NCBI GenBank assembly: GCA_963790965.1
Contig: CAWBQO010000006.1
Span: 620,001-684,000 of the forward strand
Source: CAWBQO01 sp963790965
Lineage (GTDB): Bacteria > Bacteroidota > Rhodothermia > Rhodothermales > DASSAV01
Direction of reading: 5' to 3'
Length of the DNA: 64,000 bases
The notes beneath the pieces are model-generated. The model was not told where the DNA came from, searched no databases, and was given only the letters and a program-made list of their open reading frames with translations. Made by a program: the position numbers and the translations under genes. Position 1 is the stretch's first letter; each line of letters starts with the position of its first letter. Shown piece after piece: positions 34,360 to 43,914 of this stretch.

Positions 34360-36732
34360 ATGCGTCCTCTTTGTCCCCGGCACCTGCTCCTTCTGGCGCT
34401 TAGTTTACTCGCCGCCTCCTCGACCGCGGCGCAGACGGCGCGCACGATCAGCGGGAGGGTGCTCGATGCCGAGACGGGCGAGGCGCTGCCGTCGGCCAAC
34501 CTGCTCATCGAGGGCGCGCGCTCCGGCACGGTTACGAACGTCGACGGCCGGTTCGAACTGGCGCTGCCGACGCTCCCCGCAACCGTGCTTGTCCGGTATC
34601 TCGGCTATGAATCCGCGTCTATTGCGGTCACCAGCCTCTCTCCGGCTTCCGTCGACGTGACGCTCAGGCCCGTGCGGTACGAACTCGGCGAACTCATCGT
34701 AACGGGTGAGGACCCGGCGATTGCCATTATGCGGCAGGTGATCGAGCGAAAGCAGGAGCGCGACGAGCAGCTCCGAACATGGCAGGCAAAGGCATATACC
34801 CGGTTCACCATCAGCAACGACACGGGAATCGTTGGGATTACCGAGTCGGTCACGCGCGCCTACTGGGACCGCGACCGCGGGCTTCGGGAGGTCGCCGAAT
34901 CGAAACGCCAGACGGCCAACATCGATCTCGATGACTACATCCCCGCCGCTTCGGCCATCATCAACTTTTACGCGGACGATATCGAGATCGGAGGTTTCAG
35001 AGCGATCGGACCGACCCACCCCGACGCGCTCCACCACTACGACTTCCATCTCGCCGACCGCGGGTTCATGGACGAGCGCCTGGTCTATATCATCGATGTA
35101 AAACCGGCCGGGCGCTTGCAACCCGCCTTCGTCGGCACCATTGCGGTGCTCGACGGCGTGTTCGCGCTCCTTCAGGTAGACCTTCGGCCGAGCGAGGCCA
35201 TCCGCTACCCGCCGCCGCTGAGCGGACTTGAGCAGACGTTTCATCAGCAGTTCAGCGATTTTGGGCAGGCATTCTGGCTGCCGGTCGACTTCCGGCAGGA
35301 GCTGGTGCTTCCGCTGAGGCTCCCCGGCCTCCGCTTTCCGACCTTGCACTTTCAGCAAACGTCCCGCCTGACCGACTACCAGATTAACGTTCCCCTCCCC
35401 GACTCGCTCTTCGATTCGGACGAGCGGTTGACCGTCGACTCCGTAGCCGTAGCGGCGGCGGGCATCGCCGAGGACGAGGGCACCGTGGTCCCGCTCTCCG
35501 ACGAAGAAGAGGCCGTGTATGCCCGTGCAGACTCGGCGGTCTCGTTCGTCGTCGCGTTCAAGCCGAGCGGGCCGCTGGCGAGATTCATTAAGATGCGGAC
35601 CGACACCGACAGCAGCGGCGGCAGCCTGAGCATCGAAGCGGGTTCGGCCGGGGGAGGCGCGTTCCGAATGGAGCCGCAGGTCTGGTTTAACCGGGTCGAG
35701 GCGCTGCACGCGGGATTGCAGGTGAGCCTGCCACTCGGGCCTTTCGCCCTGAGCGGCACGGGAGCCTACCGCACCGGCGAAAACGCCTGGAGCTACGGCA
35801 TCTCGGCGGCGCTGAATGGCGGGAACGGGCGAAGCGTCCGAGTGGGCTACCGTTACGGCACCGAACCCCGGTACAGTTCGGACTTCTACCCGCGCTGGTT
35901 GAATGGCCTGACAGCCGCATTGGGCATTGCGGACTACTTCGACTACTACCACAACGAGGCTTTCGTCGCGGAGCTGTCGTCCAAATCGATTACGCTCGGC
36001 CTCCATCTGGAAGAGCATTCTTCAGCGCGAGCGCGAACCGGCTACGACCTTTTCGCCTCCGATGCCACCTTCCGTCCCAACCCCGCGCTGCCCGAGGAAG
36101 GCGCGATGCGCGAACTCTCCGCCTCGTGGAACGCAAAGAGCGACCGCCCTGGCGGCGGCGTCGTTCAGAGCGTCGGACTTGGCATCGATCACGGTGCCGG
36201 GTGGCTGGGTTCGGATTTTGCGTTCACGCGCTTGAACGGCTCCCTCGCCCTCCGTTTGCCCACGTTTCTTCGACGACGCCTTCTTCCGAATACGCTTAAT
36301 GTGCGGCTGGCGGGCGGCACCTCGTTCGGCAATCTGCCGCCGCAGCGCAGCCTGATCGTGGAAGGCGCGCTGGCCGGATTCAGTCCGCTGGGAACGCTCC
36401 ATGCCCGGCAGGGACGGCCGTATGAAGGCGAGCACGTGGCGGCGCTCTTCTGGGAGCAAAACTTTCGAACGGTGCCCTTCGAGGTGATCGGACTGCGGCC
36501 GCTTGCCGACCGCGGCTGGTCGATCTCCCTCAACGGTGCCCACGCGCGAACGTGGTTCTCCGACGAGGCGCGCGATCGGTGGGGCTTTGCGCCCGGCGTG
36601 ACGCCGAAGGCGGGTCACCACGAGATCGGGGCGTCGCTGCACGTCCTTTCGGGCTTCCTGCGGCTCGGCCCCACGGTGCGCCTTAACGACGGCGAGCTCT
36701 TCTTCTCAGCCGGCTTCTCGCGCGTGTTCTGA
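34360..36732 (+). CDS. DUF5686-type outer-membrane protein with carboxypeptidase-regulatory-like domain
   Basis: The 790-residue protein has a signal peptide (HLLLLALSLLAASSTAAQTA), then a CarboxypepD_reg-like beta-sandwich (ISGRVLDAETGEALPSANLL to VRYLGYESASI). Residues about 120-400 contain the DUF5686 middle part, including AIMRQVIERKQERDEQLRTW. A beta-rich C-terminal half (RVGYRYGTEPRY, GRPYEGEHVAALFWEQNFRT) ends in Phe after alternating residues (LFFSAGFSRVF), as for an outer-membrane barrel. Such proteins are common in Bacteroidota; transport or assembly roles are guessed only. Divergent from the M1 peptidase gene across 172 bp. Confidence 0.85.
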   Translation: MRPLCPRHLLLLALSLLAASSTAAQTARTISGRVLDAETGEALPSANLLIEGARSGTVTNVDGRFELALPTLPATVLVRYLGYESASIAVTSLSPASVDVTLRPVRYELGELIVTGEDPAIAIMRQVIERKQERDEQLRTWQAKAYTRFTISNDTGIVGITESVTRAYWDRDRGLREVAESKRQTANIDLDDYIPAASAIINFYADDIEIGGFRAIGPTHPDALHHYDFHLADRGFMDERLVYIIDVKPAGRLQPAFVGTIAVLDGVFALLQVDLRPSEAIRYPPPLSGLEQTFHQQFSDFGQAFWLPVDFRQELVLPLRLPGLRFPTLHFQQTSRLTDYQINVPLPDSLFDSDERLTVDSVAVAAAGIAEDEGTVVPLSDEEEAVYARADSAVSFVVAFKPSGPLARFIKMRTDTDSSGGSLSIEAGSAGGGAFRMEPQVWFNRVEALHAGLQVSLPLGPFALSGTGAYRTGENAWSYGISAALNGGNGRSVRVGYRYGTEPRYSSDFYPRWLNGLTAALGIADYFDYYHNEAFVAELSSKSITLGLHLEEHSSARARTGYDLFASDATFRPNPALPEEGAMRELSASWNAKSDRPGGGVVQSVGLGIDHGAGWLGSDFAFTRLNGSLALRLPTFLRRRLLPNTLNVRLAGGTSFGNLPPQRSLIVEGALAGFSPLGTLHARQGRPYEGEHVAALFWEQNFRTVPFEVIGLRPLADRGWSISLNGAHARTWFSDEARDRWGFAPGVTPKAGHHEIGASLHVLSGFLRLGPTVRLNDGELFFSAGFSRVF

Positions 36733-36811
36733 TGAACGACAACGCTTTGGCTCAAATGCCTTTCGTCCTTCCTGTAAGTCCCCAATCCCTGTTCGGCAGG
36801 TGGCCATCTCC

Positions 36812-37009
36812 ATGAAAGAACTTAAAGACCCGGCTGAAAGAACGGCGGCGTACCGGCGGGTGAACAAGCAAGTGGAAAAGGAAGTGGAGGATCTTCCGGA
36901 AGTGCGCGCCCACAGCGGGCAGATGGGCTACTGCCACCTCTTCTGGGCCGAAAAACAGCGCCTGCTCAGGGAGCATACGGGATCGAATGGCGCACGCCCG
37001 CCGAGATGA
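36812..37009 (+). CDS. Small charged hypothetical protein
   Basis: A 65-residue protein (MKELKDPAERTAAYRRVNKQ, then GQMGYCHLFWAEKQRLLREH) that is largely helical and rich in Lys, Arg and Glu. An in-frame GTG at 36800 would add four residues. The composition and the conserved-looking motif MGYCHLFWAEKQRLL suggest a real gene. It lies between two unrelated genes and converges with the NUDIX gene. Confidence 0.55.
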   Translation: MKELKDPAERTAAYRRVNKQVEKEVEDLPEVRAHSGQMGYCHLFWAEKQRLLREHTGSNGARPPR

Positions 37010-37047
37010 ACCCCGCCATAATGTTCGACTGACGGGCATCCGTCTTC

Positions 37048-37695
37048 TCAGTCGAAGTCCGTAGGCCAGTCGGGATGCCGTTGGTGGGCGAAAAAGCGGC
37101 GGATCTGGCCCTCGGTGACGCGGGAGACGGAGAGCGGCGGAAGCGCGACTTCGGCGAAGAACGCCACGCCGTTCGTCTCGATGCCCCCGGCCGCTTCGCC
37201 CCCGGTAAGGCGGCAACCGACGAATAGCTTGTACACGTGAAAGGGGAACGGCGGCTCGTGCGGATGCTTGCTGCGGTCGTAAACGGCCAGAAGCTTCTCG
37301 GCAACCGTCTCGAAGCCGGACTCCTCCCGAACCTCACGGACGACCGCTTCCGACGGCGACTCCAACGGGTCCGCCCAGCCGCCGGGCAGCGTCCATCCGC
37401 CGTCGGACAGCTCGCGGACGAGCAGAATGCGGTCATCGCGAAAGACCACGCCGCGCACGTCCACTTTGGGCGTGGCATATCCCACCTGTTCGCCGAACAG
37501 CGTCTCGATCTTCTCGACTGGAACGTCGGACCCTGCCGCCATCATCTCCGCTGCGATCGTTTGCAGGGAGGCATACCGCTCCTGGTCGAAGGGATCGCGC
37601 GCGTAGAGAAGCCCGTTTTGCGCAATCGCCTGCAGGCGCGTTGCCCAGCCGAGCCAGGCGGGGGAAGACGCTGTGTTTTCGTTAAAGTCGCTCAT
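37048..37695 (-). CDS. NUDIX hydrolase with N-terminal NUDIX_N-like extension
   Basis: A 215-residue pyrophosphohydrolase of nucleoside-diphosphate-linked compounds. The NUDIX box is complete: GGWADPLESPSEAVVREVRE followed by ESGF, matching GX5EX7REUXEEXGU. The N-terminal 65 residues (WATRLQAIAQNGLLYARDPF) match the helical extension found in ADP-ribose or ADP-sugar pyrophosphatase-like members. The substrate cannot be fixed from sequence. Its start overlaps the end of the upstream outer-membrane protein gene by 14 bp, indicating co-transcription and perhaps translational coupling. Confidence 0.9.
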   Translation of the reverse strand: MSDFNENTASSPAWLGWATRLQAIAQNGLLYARDPFDQERYASLQTIAAEMMAAGSDVPVEKIETLFGEQVGYATPKVDVRGVVFRDDRILLVRELSDGGWTLPGGWADPLESPSEAVVREVREESGFETVAEKLLAVYDRSKHPHEPPFPFHVYKLFVGCRLTGGEAAGGIETNGVAFFAEVALPPLSVSRVTEGQIRRFFAHQRHPDWPTDFD

Positions 37696-38968
37696 TCACT
37701 ACGTTGCTGAAGGCCGATCCGAACGTGTAGGTCAGTCCCACGCTGCCGGAAAGCTCATAGGCCGTCGCAAGCTGCCGCTGCTGGAGCAGCCGATCTTCCA
37801 GGCTTCCTTCCCCTGCCGGCAGGTAAATCTGGTCGTTGATCTTTTCAACGCGCGTTTCAAAGCGCAGCGAAAGCCCCCTGGTCAGCCGCATAGAGATATT
37901 ACCGTAAACTTCAATGGCATGTTTGCTCATGTCATGCAAGTAGTGCGATCCTTCCACACCGGCATAAGCGTAGCCCCAGGGCTGCCGCAGGCTCACGTGC
38001 GTGCCCAGCGACTGCCGGAGGCGCGTCTCTTCCATCCGCGAGTAGATTGTCTCTTCGATGTACCGCGTGTATGCCGCCGTCACTCGGTACACCACCACCC
38101 ACTGCCGCCGCGCAGATTCAGCGTATGGAAAGATGTTGTATTCCAAAGCCGGCGCGAAGCTGACGCCGAGGTCCTGGTTGCGGTACGTGTTCGAATACAC
38201 GTCTCCAAATACGCCCGCGGACCAGTGCCTCGTGAGGCTCTTGATGAGGCGGCTTTGGGCACCGTTGCGCTGCTGATTGCGCGTGTAAGTCGTGTCGCCA
38301 TCTTCAATCCGGCGCTCGTCTACATTCGCGTATAATTCCGCGTAGAACTTCCAGTCTTCGGTCGTCCGGCCGGCCTCTACGTCTCCCCGGAGGGAGTAGG
38401 CGCGCTCGCTCTCCTCAACGTCCCACCCGCCACTACCGGAGACTTCGAACACCCACGAGTCCCACGGGTCGTCCTCCGGCGTGGGAGCGGCAAGGTCGTG
38501 GTCATCAAAGGTCACCTTGAACCGGCCGGCAAGCGGTGTGCGGACCAGGTAAGGCGCGAGTGCAAGCTCCAGTCGATCAACGACGGCTTCGCGCTCTTCA
38601 TTATACGTGTCGGTTGGGAGCGAGGTGTAGACGAGGGCATTGTCGACACCGGTAAAGGCGCGCTTGCCGGTCAACGCGAACTTGTATTGGACGCCGCCGC
38701 TACCGGTGCGCTGCGTCGTGACGAAGACGTGGACGTCTGCGTCCTCGGGATCGCGCGCGTAGTTCACGAAGACGATGGACTGCCGTATGTGGCCCATGTC
38801 GCACCGGTCGCAGTCAATGTAGACGGCCGGCGCGTCGGAGCGGCCGGCGCGCAGGGTGTCTGCCTCTTGCGCCTTAACCACCGGCACCAGCGCCACCAGA
38901 AGGACGGACCAGACGAGCCGCCACCGGGCAACGCGGTATGCCCTTCCGTACGCACTCAATTCTTTCAC
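37682..38968 (-). CDS. Predicted outer-membrane beta-barrel protein
   Basis: The 428-residue protein has a signal peptide (LVWSVLLVALVPVVKAQ) and an N-terminal soluble part with a CXXC pair in YIDCDRCDMGHIRQ. From about residue 170 on, alternating polar/aromatic strands (WKFYAELYANVDERRI, VVVYRVTAAYTRYIEETIYS, LSLRFETRVEKIN) are typical of a barrel. Ends SGSVGLTYTFGSAFSNVV. Conserved proteins of this shape occur in Bacteroidota without known function. The gene runs into the NUDIX gene with a 14-bp overlap. Confidence 0.75.
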   Translation of the reverse strand: MKELSAYGRAYRVARWRLVWSVLLVALVPVVKAQEADTLRAGRSDAPAVYIDCDRCDMGHIRQSIVFVNYARDPEDADVHVFVTTQRTGSGGVQYKFALTGKRAFTGVDNALVYTSLPTDTYNEEREAVVDRLELALAPYLVRTPLAGRFKVTFDDHDLAAPTPEDDPWDSWVFEVSGSGGWDVEESERAYSLRGDVEAGRTTEDWKFYAELYANVDERRIEDGDTTYTRNQQRNGAQSRLIKSLTRHWSAGVFGDVYSNTYRNQDLGVSFAPALEYNIFPYAESARRQWVVVYRVTAAYTRYIEETIYSRMEETRLRQSLGTHVSLRQPWGYAYAGVEGSHYLHDMSKHAIEVYGNISMRLTRGLSLRFETRVEKINDQIYLPAGEGSLEDRLLQQRQLATAYELSGSVGLTYTFGSAFSNVVNERL

Positions 38969-39067
38969 TGGCCCTCTCCTCCTCCGTTCGCTTCATGGTA
39001 ACGGCGCAAGATAGGGCACGTGAGGGAGGCATTAAAGAGGGTAATTCTTCATAATACAGGCACAAGG

Positions 39068-40597
39068 TCACGTGCGCCGGCGCGCTACCCATGTCGTGCG
39101 GGCAGGCGGACGAAGGGGCGTGGCGGAGAGCGTCGTTTCCACGGGCGCATTCGCGCCGTCCGTGCGATGCGTACGGTTATGATGGAGCGTGGCGGCGAGG
39201 GCAGCGGCCCGCTCAAGCGTTTCGTCATGAGAAAGGAGCTTTTCCGGATCGAAATAACGCTCAACGAACCGCGTCGAAAAGTGACCTTCCCGAAAAGCGG
39301 GGTGCCCCATCACGAAGCGCGCAAAAGGAATCGTGGTGTCAACGCCCTGGATGGTGTACTCGCCGAGCGCCCGTTCCATCCGCTGAATGGCCTCCGCGCG
39401 ATCCCGGCCGAAGGTGATCAGCTTGGCGATCATCGCGTCATAGTGGCGGCTCACCTCGCCGCCTTGCTCCACCCCGGAGTCCACGCGGACCCCCGGCCCG
39501 GTTGGGGGAACGTACCGCGTGATCGTGCCGATCTCAGGCAGGAAGCCGTTGATGGGGCTTTCGGCATTGATCCGGCATTCGATGGCGTGCCCGCGGATCT
39601 TCAGGTTCGCCTGTTTGATGCTCAGCGGCCGCCCTTCGGCCACGCGAATCTGCTCCGCCACGAGATCAAGCCCCGTGATGCTTTCCGTCACGGGATGCTC
39701 GACCTGGAGCCTCGTGTTCATCTCCATGAAGAAGAAGTTCATGTCCGAGTCGAGCAGAAACTCGACCGTGCCCGCATTAAAGTAGCCGCAGGCCCGGGCG
39801 GCGCGCACCGCAGCCTCGCCCATCTCCTTGCGCAGATCGGCCGTTAGCACGGACGAGGGCGCTTCTTCAACGAGCTTCTGGTGGCGGCGCTGGATCGAAC
39901 ACTCCCTTTCGAAGAGGTGAACCATGTTGCCGAACCGGTCGCCGATGATCTGAAACTCGATGTGCCGCGGCTCCTCGATATAGCGTTCGATAAACACGCG
40001 ACCGTCGCCAAAAGCCGTCTGCGCCTCGCCGCGCGCCATGTCGAGCGAGCGGCCGAACTCCTTCGCCTCCGTCACGACGCGCATCCCACGCCCGCCGCCG
40101 CCCGCCGCCGCCTTTATGATGACGGGAAAGCCGATCTCGGCGGCAATCCGCTCCGCCTCCTCGACGTCCTGCACGGCGTCGGTGGTGCCGGGAGCCATCG
40201 GGACGCCGGCCTCGGCCATGAGCGTGCGCGCGGCCGTCTTGTCGCCCATGGCCCGCATCGCATTCGGCGGCGGCCCGATGAAGATGAGTCCCGCCGCCGC
40301 GCAAGCCTCTGCAAACCCCGCGTTCTCCGACAAAAAGCCGTAGCCGGGGTGTACCGCGTCCGCTTCGCAGTGCCGCGCCACTTGCAGGATGCGCTCCATG
40401 GACAGATAGGACTCGCTCGAGGGCGCGGGGCCGAGCAGGTACGCTTCGTCGGCAAGGCGCACGTGCGGCGCGCCGCGATCCGCTTCGCTGAACACCGCTA
40501 CGGACCGGATGCCGAGGTCCTGACACGTTCTGATGACCCGAACGGCAATCTCTCCCCGATTGGCGATCAGGACTTTCTTGATACGCTGGTCTGTCAT
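39068..40597 (-). CDS. accC: Biotin carboxylase subunit of an acyl-CoA carboxylase
   Basis: The 509-residue ATP-grasp enzyme carboxylates biotin on its carrier protein, feeding malonyl-CoA or methylmalonyl-CoA synthesis. Start IKKVLIANRGEIAVRVIRTC is diagnostic, as are HPGYGFLSENAGFAEAC, the Gly-rich loop KAAAGGGGRGMRVV and the signature FMEMNTRLQVEHPVTE. Typical length is about 450; here about 45 extra residues (HHNRTHRTDGANAP onward, Arg/Thr-rich) form an unusual tail. No carrier or transferase subunit gene lies next to it, so it could serve acetyl-CoA or propionyl-CoA carboxylase. It is divergent from the dnaJ-like gene. Confidence 0.93.
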   Translation of the reverse strand: MTDQRIKKVLIANRGEIAVRVIRTCQDLGIRSVAVFSEADRGAPHVRLADEAYLLGPAPSSESYLSMERILQVARHCEADAVHPGYGFLSENAGFAEACAAAGLIFIGPPPNAMRAMGDKTAARTLMAEAGVPMAPGTTDAVQDVEEAERIAAEIGFPVIIKAAAGGGGRGMRVVTEAKEFGRSLDMARGEAQTAFGDGRVFIERYIEEPRHIEFQIIGDRFGNMVHLFERECSIQRRHQKLVEEAPSSVLTADLRKEMGEAAVRAARACGYFNAGTVEFLLDSDMNFFFMEMNTRLQVEHPVTESITGLDLVAEQIRVAEGRPLSIKQANLKIRGHAIECRINAESPINGFLPEIGTITRYVPPTGPGVRVDSGVEQGGEVSRHYDAMIAKLITFGRDRAEAIQRMERALGEYTIQGVDTTIPFARFVMGHPAFREGHFSTRFVERYFDPEKLLSHDETLERAAALAATLHHNRTHRTDGANAPVETTLSATPLRPPARTTWVARRRT

Positions 40598-40830
40598 CGT
40601 GTCTTCCCGTATTTATTGGCACAGGAATGGTGTTCATTCAAGCCACATCGGCACGAGGCCCGCGGGATGAAGAACAACCTTACCTTAATGTAGGCACCGG
40701 GCGCGAAAGCAGTTGCAACGAGGCGTTCCCGTGGGCAGAACATTTTAGGGGGAGCGCACTTTACGAGGCAGGTGCCCCTTCTCGCCTCCCGGGCGTCCGG
40801 GCCGCGTCGTTTCAGAATGGAGAATTGAAA

Positions 40831-41787
40831 ATGCCTGAAGTCAAGGATCATTATAAAACCCTCGGGGTCGCGGAGACGGCCTCGGCCGACGAAATCAAGA
40901 AGGCTTATCGGAAGCTTGCGCGCACCTACCATCCCGACCAGAACCAGGGCGACAAGAAAGCCGAGGAGCGCTTCAAAGAAGTCCAGGATGCCTATGATAC
41001 CCTCCACGACGCCGAAAAGCGCAAGCAGTATGACCTGATGCGCAAGCACCCGTTCGGGGCCTTCGGCGACGGCTACGGCGGGCGCGGACAGGCCGGCGGA
41101 CGCGGCGGCGCGTCGTACACCTTTGACTCCGGCGATCCCTTTGGCGGCTTTGGCGACTTCTTCAGCCGCTCCGGTGCCGGCGGACAGGAGTCCTTCGGCG
41201 ATGTCTTCGGGCGCGTGTTCAGCGGGCAGGGCGGCACGGGCGGGCCGCAGCCGCGCTCCAGGGCGCGCTCGCGGCCGCGAGACACGAGCACGGACCTGCG
41301 TCTCTCCTTCGACCAGGCGCTTCGCGGCGGCAAGACGGAAGTCCAGCTGCCCGGCGGCGAGGTCATCCGCATCGACATACCCAGGGGCGTCGCGTCCGGT
41401 CTGAAGATCCGGTTGAAAGGCCACGGCGAAGCAGGAGCGGGCGGCAAGCGCGGCGACCTCTACGTCACCTTCGTCGTCGAACCCAGCCCCACGTTTCGGC
41501 GGGAGGGCGACGACCTCTACCTGACGGCCACCATCCCCGTCATGGACGCGCTGCTCGGCACCTCGCGGAGCATCACGAATGCGTATGGCCAGACGGTCAA
41601 GCTTCCGATAGCCGCAGGTACGCAGCCGGGCGAAGTTTACCGGCTCAAAGGGCAGGGCGTCGAGTCGGCCAAAGGCAAAGGCGACCTCTACGTCGAAGTC
41701 CACGTGGCGATTCCCAAGAACCTGACGGCCGAGCAGCAGGAGACCTTACGCAAAGCGGCCGTCGATGCCGGCCTGCTGCAGACCTAA
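40831..41787 (+). CDS. DnaJ-class co-chaperone without zinc finger (CbpA-like)
   Basis: The 318-residue J-protein recruits and stimulates DnaK. The J-domain spans residues 1-70 with the HPD motif in YRKLARTYHPDQN. A Gly/Phe-rich linker (FGDGYGGRGQAGGRGG, FGGFGDFFSRSG) leads directly to two C-terminal beta domains (STDLRLSFDQALRGGKTEVQ, GDLYVTFVVEPSPTFRREGD), with no CXXCXGXG zinc repeats, so it is a type II (CbpA/DnaJ-B) protein. The ATG at 40831 was chosen because the J-domain starts there. Its stop overlaps by four bases the stop of the convergent beta-CASP gene. Confidence 0.92.
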   Translation: MPEVKDHYKTLGVAETASADEIKKAYRKLARTYHPDQNQGDKKAEERFKEVQDAYDTLHDAEKRKQYDLMRKHPFGAFGDGYGGRGQAGGRGGASYTFDSGDPFGGFGDFFSRSGAGGQESFGDVFGRVFSGQGGTGGPQPRSRARSRPRDTSTDLRLSFDQALRGGKTEVQLPGGEVIRIDIPRGVASGLKIRLKGHGEAGAGGKRGDLYVTFVVEPSPTFRREGDDLYLTATIPVMDALLGTSRSITNAYGQTVKLPIAAGTQPGEVYRLKGQGVESAKGKGDLYVEVHVAIPKNLTAEQQETLRKAAVDAGLLQT

Positions 41788-43181
41788 ATCGTCAGGGCTT
41801 CTCCGACCGAGGGCAGCACGACTTCAACGTCCGGGTAGAAGTAGCGGATATTGTCCGCCAACCAGACGCGCGCTTCCTCTTCCCCGTGGACGACGAGCAC
41901 CTTCTTCGGCTTGAGGCGCTCGACGAGTTGGATCAGGTCCCGCCGGTGCGAGTGCCCGCTGAAACGGAAACGTTCCACATCGCAGTTCACCGGCTGCGGA
42001 GGTGCCCCTGCGCCCAGCGAGACCTCCGTTCCCTTTCCTTCCGCGCGCGCCTGCATGAGCCGTGCAGCCGGCGAATCCTCCTTTGCATACCCGACGAGAA
42101 AGACCGCGTTCTTTTCGTCCTCGATCAGCATTCGCGCAAGCTCGTTCGAGAGCGTGCGTTCGAACATCATGCCGCTCGCGGCAATGTGAATGCTCGATTC
42201 GCTCACGGCGGAGAGCTTTGCGCCCTCACTCCGAGGCATCCGCCGCTGCTCGACGGAAAAGACCTGGAAGTCCGGGTTGAGGCGCGGCGTGACGTAGCGC
42301 GTCTTGTCGTAAAGGTCCGCGACGGCGCGCATCGAGCCGGACGTATAGACCGGCAGGTCCTCGGGAATGATGCCCCGCTTTTTGAACCGGTCGACCAGCG
42401 CGAGCGTCTCCTGCGCCCGGCCAAGGGCAAAGACCGGAATGAGCACCGTACCGCCACGGGCGATCGCTCGTTGCATGGCCTCTTCAAACCGCTTCTCCTC
42501 CGTGCGCCGCGTCGTGTTCTCCGCCTCCGGGTCCGCCGCGAGCGTGGACTCGAGGATGAGCGTGTCGACGGGGCCTTCCGGGTACTCGCCGCCCGGCATG
42601 ATCGCCTGCGGGCGAAGGCTCGTGTCGCTCGTGTAAAAGACGCGCCGCCGGACGCCGTCCTCTTCCGCCTCGATCAGCACGCCTGCGGCACCGAGCAGGT
42701 GACCCGCGTTGTAGAAGGTGGCATGAACGGCGTCTTTACCACGCACGCCCGCGAGGCTAAACGGCTCGTTCAGGTCGTGCGAGAGATAAAGGTAACTCTG
42801 CACCTCCAGCTCCTCTTCCGTAAACAGCGGTTCGGACGTGACGCTTCCCTCGCGCAGCCGCCGCCGCTGGAGCCGCGCTGATGCCGGCAGGAGCAGATCG
42901 GCAAGCTGCCGCGTGGCCCGCGTCATGTGGACGAGTACGTGCGGAAACTGCTGGATCAGGACGGGCAGCGCGCCGATGTGATCGTGATGCGCGTGCGTGA
43001 TGATGCAGTGATCGACATACCACTCGGCGTTCTTTCGCAGAAGCTCAAACCGTGGCAAAGAATCGGTGCCGTCTTCCTCCGGGTCGGAGCCTGCATCCAG
43101 GATGAGACCTGTCTCTTCAACTTTAAGGAAATGGCAGCTTGCGCCGATGGCCTCGGTATCGCCGAGTGCGACGTAAACCAT
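41784..43181 (-). CDS. Beta-CASP metallo-beta-lactamase-fold ribonuclease
   Basis: The 465-residue protein belongs to the MBL-fold RNA exo/endonucleases. The zinc motif HAHHDHIG (about residue 63) and DTS (YTSDTSLRP, about 187) are present. Beta-CASP features follow: TVLIPVFALGRAQETL, AASGMMFERT and the C-terminal SGHSHRRDL plus VVHGEEEA. Such enzymes process or degrade RNA in the cytoplasm; which RNA is unknown. The slightly unusual N-terminus (VYVALGDTEAIGASCHFLKV) is seen in a Bacteroidota branch of the family. Convergent with the dnaJ-like gene, 4-base overlap. Confidence 0.9.
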   Translation of the reverse strand: MVYVALGDTEAIGASCHFLKVEETGLILDAGSDPEEDGTDSLPRFELLRKNAEWYVDHCIITHAHHDHIGALPVLIQQFPHVLVHMTRATRQLADLLLPASARLQRRRLREGSVTSEPLFTEEELEVQSYLYLSHDLNEPFSLAGVRGKDAVHATFYNAGHLLGAAGVLIEAEEDGVRRRVFYTSDTSLRPQAIMPGGEYPEGPVDTLILESTLAADPEAENTTRRTEEKRFEEAMQRAIARGGTVLIPVFALGRAQETLALVDRFKKRGIIPEDLPVYTSGSMRAVADLYDKTRYVTPRLNPDFQVFSVEQRRMPRSEGAKLSAVSESSIHIAASGMMFERTLSNELARMLIEDEKNAVFLVGYAKEDSPAARLMQARAEGKGTEVSLGAGAPPQPVNCDVERFRFSGHSHRRDLIQLVERLKPKKVLVVHGEEEARVWLADNIRYFYPDVEVVLPSVGEALTI

Positions 43182-43312
43182 GGGGTACGGATAGGAAGAG
43201 AGTTCGACGCCCGGCTCCGGGCGCTCCCGGCCGCAATGGACCGGGCTAAAGACGTGACTTGTTCAAGAACGTGAAAACAGGCCCGCAGACCTTTTTGTTT
43301 CCCCTTTACCGT

Positions 43313-43843
43313 TTAACCAAACGGCCCTCCCAGAGTGCAGGAGAGGTCCTCGACCCGGTGAGCAAAGCGCACCTCGCCCTCGCTCCGGCGCACCATCACG
43401 ACCTGAAACGGGTAGGTCAGGGCCGGAGCCGTCAAGCAGTCCTGCGCCGGGCGGCTGATGACGTACTCGGCCAGGATGCCGTCTGCTCCCGATTCGACGC
43501 CCTCGAACTCAACGACATACCCGCTCGACGGGGCGGGAAAGCCCGCAACGAGCACCATGACCTGCGAGAAGTCGATCTCCGGCGGTGCCTTGCGAAACGT
43601 CAGTTCTGGCGCAAAAGCCTCCCAGGTTGCGGCGTCCCGGATGACCTGCTCGGTCGTGTCTGCCAGACTCGCCTGCGTCCCGACGGCCAGCGGCTCGAAA
43701 TACAGCGGTTCGGCTTCCTCTACCGCCGCCGTTTCCGCGCGCGAGGGCGAACGGCCGCCGCAGCCCGCCGCGAGGGGCAGAAGCAGCGCAACGGAACAAA
43801 GGAGCAGCGCAAACGGAACAAAGGCTGCCGTGCGGCTGCCCAT
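43313..43843 (-). CDS. PrcB-like lipoprotein
   Basis: A 176-residue lipoprotein (signal FALLLCSVALLLPLAAGCGG). The C-terminal domain resembles PrcB, a partner of the PrtP protease in spirochaetes: FRKAPPEIDFSQVMVLVAGF, SGYVVEFEGVE and YPFQVVMVRRSEGEVRF. In-frame starts further upstream (43879, 43924) only add hydrophilic residues before the signal, so the ATG at 43843 was preferred. The role is probably binding or modulating other envelope proteins; that is inference. No subtilisin-type protease gene is adjacent. Confidence 0.7.
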   Translation of the reverse strand: MGSRTAAFVPFALLLCSVALLLPLAAGCGGRSPSRAETAAVEEAEPLYFEPLAVGTQASLADTTEQVIRDAATWEAFAPELTFRKAPPEIDFSQVMVLVAGFPAPSSGYVVEFEGVESGADGILAEYVISRPAQDCLTAPALTYPFQVVMVRRSEGEVRFAHRVEDLSCTLGGPFG

Positions 43844-43914
43844 CGCCGCGTGGGACGGATTCTCAGGAGTTCGGTGCATGGGCCTGCCTACCTTTCCAAA
43901 TAGCTGCGGTTTCT

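Noticed and set aside
34405..36018. 537-residue minus-strand frame inside the DUF5686-type gene
   Set aside because: Antisense shadow; the plus strand encodes a complete protein with signal peptide and known domain.
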